Positions 50,323 through 50,834 of a DNA stretch of 50,834 nt are shown piece after piece. Position 1 is the stretch's first letter. Each line of letters begins with the position of its first letter. A model generated the notes under the pieces. It was not told where the DNA came from and made no database searches. It saw only the letters and a list, made by a program, of their open reading frames with translations. The stretch comes from Ardenticatenaceae bacterium (GTDB lineage Bacteria > Chloroflexota > Anaerolineae > Promineifilales > Promineifilaceae), in assembly GCA_020634215.1 (NCBI GenBank), contig JACKCD010000042.1, positions 1 to 50,834 of the forward strand, read 5' to 3'. The position numbers and the translations under genes were made by a program.

Positions 50323-50834
50323 TCACACCCTACGCCCATCACCCTGCCCCCACGTTACCCACAGTGCCGCCGGTTTGCGGAAGACCAACCCACGCGGTCG
50401 GGAAAGGGAAACGGCCGTTTCCTCCAACCGCATCCCCTTCAGCCGCCGCAACAGTTGCCCCAACGCTAGTTCCGCCTCCAGCCGTGCCAAATGCAGCCCC
50501 AAGCAGACGTGTGGCCCTTGGGCAAAGGTAACATGAGAACGCAAGTTGGGGCGGAACGGGTCAAACCGATCTGGGTTGGGGAACGTTTCCGGGTCGCGGT
50601 TAGCTGCCGAAAGCGACACCCGCACTAAATCCCCGGCACGAATGGCCGCGCCGCCTAATTCTGCATCCTCGGTAGCATAGCGATCTACTACTGCCGCCGC
50701 TGGCTCTAACCGCAATGATTCCTCGATGATGCTTGTGAGTATAGCGGGGTTGGCACAAACGGCCGTTAATACCTCCCCATTCGTCAGCAAAAAATAAAGC
50801 GCGTTGGCAATCATCCCCTCCGTCGTCTCAATAC
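50323..50834 (-). CDS. Cytochrome P450, C-terminal part (runs off the window)
   Basis: The last ~170 residues of a P450 monooxygenase; the 5' part lies beyond 50834. Visible are the I-helix end (ETTEGMIANALYFLL), the ExxR pair in IIEESLRLEP, the PERF-like NPDRFDPFRPN, and the heme loop FAQGPHVCLGLHLAR with the axial Cys. The spacing is that of soluble bacterial class I P450s. It hydroxylates an unknown substrate and needs redox partners not seen here. Two perfect palindrome copies (50410, 50758). Confidence 0.93.
   Translation of the reverse strand, partial: IETTEGMIANALYFLLTNGEVLTAVCANPAILTSIIEESLRLEPAAAVVDRYATEDAELGGAAIRAGDLVRVSLSAANRDPETFPNPDRFDPFRPNLRSHVTFAQGPHVCLGLHLARLEAELALGQLLRRLKGMRLEETAVSLSRPRGLVFRKPAALWVTWGQGDGRRV

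Larger units (their letters stand above)
220..50767. repeat. Highly iterated palindrome AACGGCCGTT, about 64 perfect copies
   Basis: The perfect 10-mer AACGGCCGTT recurs on average every 800 bp across the window, inside genes of both strands and in intergenic DNA. Chance expectation for one 10-mer is about 0.05 copies. Inside genes it is mostly read as Thr-Ala-Val, sometimes Asn-Gly-Arg, rarely Arg-Pro. Many copies extend to GAAACGGCCGTTTC. Near-copies with one changed base are also common (for example at 14942, 15190, 20104, 26698, 28022, 32370). It is absent from the transposase coding regions. It recalls HIP1 of cyanobacteria in density, but the sequence differs. Function unknown. Confidence 0.95.

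Noticed and set aside
220..50767. AACGGCCGTT as a DNA uptake sequence, CRISPR repeat or transcription operator
   Set aside because: Spacing is irregular and mostly within genes; uptake sequences are usually not symmetric; no spacers; too frequent for an operator.
1..50834. tRNA, rRNA, CRISPR arrays or replication origin
   Set aside because: No tRNA-like T-loop (GGTTCGAATCC type) with cloverleaf context, no rRNA text, no regular spaced repeats with spacers, no DnaA-box cluster were seen by eye.

Overview
The window looks like a chromosomal segment of a high-GC, free-living bacterium, most likely a Chloroflexota (Anaerolineae-like) lineage. This is inferred from gene content: giant BTAD/NB-ARC/TPR regulators, a Uma2 nuclease, DUF951, many lipoproteins with Pro/Thr stalks and VHL-like beta domains. 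No rRNA or tRNA is present to confirm it. The dominant sequence signal is a 10-bp palindrome, AACGGCCGTT, with about 64 perfect copies in 50.8 kb (about 0.05 expected). Most copies sit where the local strand composition flips from G-rich to C-rich.

Layout. 0.2-4 kb: S49 peptidase (sppA-like), ABC ATPase, ABC-2 permease. 4-7 kb: secreted subtilisin-like protease flanked by a decayed second copy of the permease tail. 7-10.4 kb: Uma2 nuclease, GNAT, DUF951, an IS1-like insertion with a 10-bp target duplication, and a PIN/Phd toxin-antitoxin pair with a truncated toxin. 10.5-19.4 kb: Ser/Thr kinase with two extracellular VHL-like domains, an M6-type metallopeptidase lipoprotein, a second M6-like lipoprotein whose zinc site is lost, a LecA-like/VHL-like protein, and an unrecognised HEIGH metallopeptidase. 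19.4-26.2 kb: two AfsR-like (SARP-BTAD, NB-ARC, TPR) regulators with a 37-aa secreted peptide gene between them, and a 59-aa membrane protein. 26-31 kb: M1-type peptidase lipoprotein, SulP-STAS-rhodanese transporter, and a promoter/terminator-bounded noncoding tract of degenerate 11-bp repeats. 30.7-33.5 kb: aroB, holA, DinB-like protein. 33.5-37.1 kb: ferrous-iron operon (DtxR-FeoA fusion, then FeoB split into GTPase and membrane genes). 37.2-45.7 kb: a giant alpha-2-macroglobulin-like gene split by a 2.3-kb insertion sequence. 45.9-50.8 kb: TspO-like protein, ModE-like regulator, tungstate-binding TupA, tpiA, an acyl-CoA dehydrogenase and a partial cytochrome P450.

The most interesting working unit is at 10.5-25.7 kb. 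Two minus-strand genes carry near-identical promoters: three GGAAGCG heptamers at exactly 11-bp period, 9 bp from a -10 hexamer. That is the layout known for SARP/AfsR activators in Streptomyces, and two SARP-type regulators are encoded next door. Together with the kinase and the small secreted peptide this resembles an AfsK/AfsR/small-effector circuit, here wired to VHL-domain surface proteins. The wiring is inference; the promoter arrays and domain repeats are visible in the sequence.
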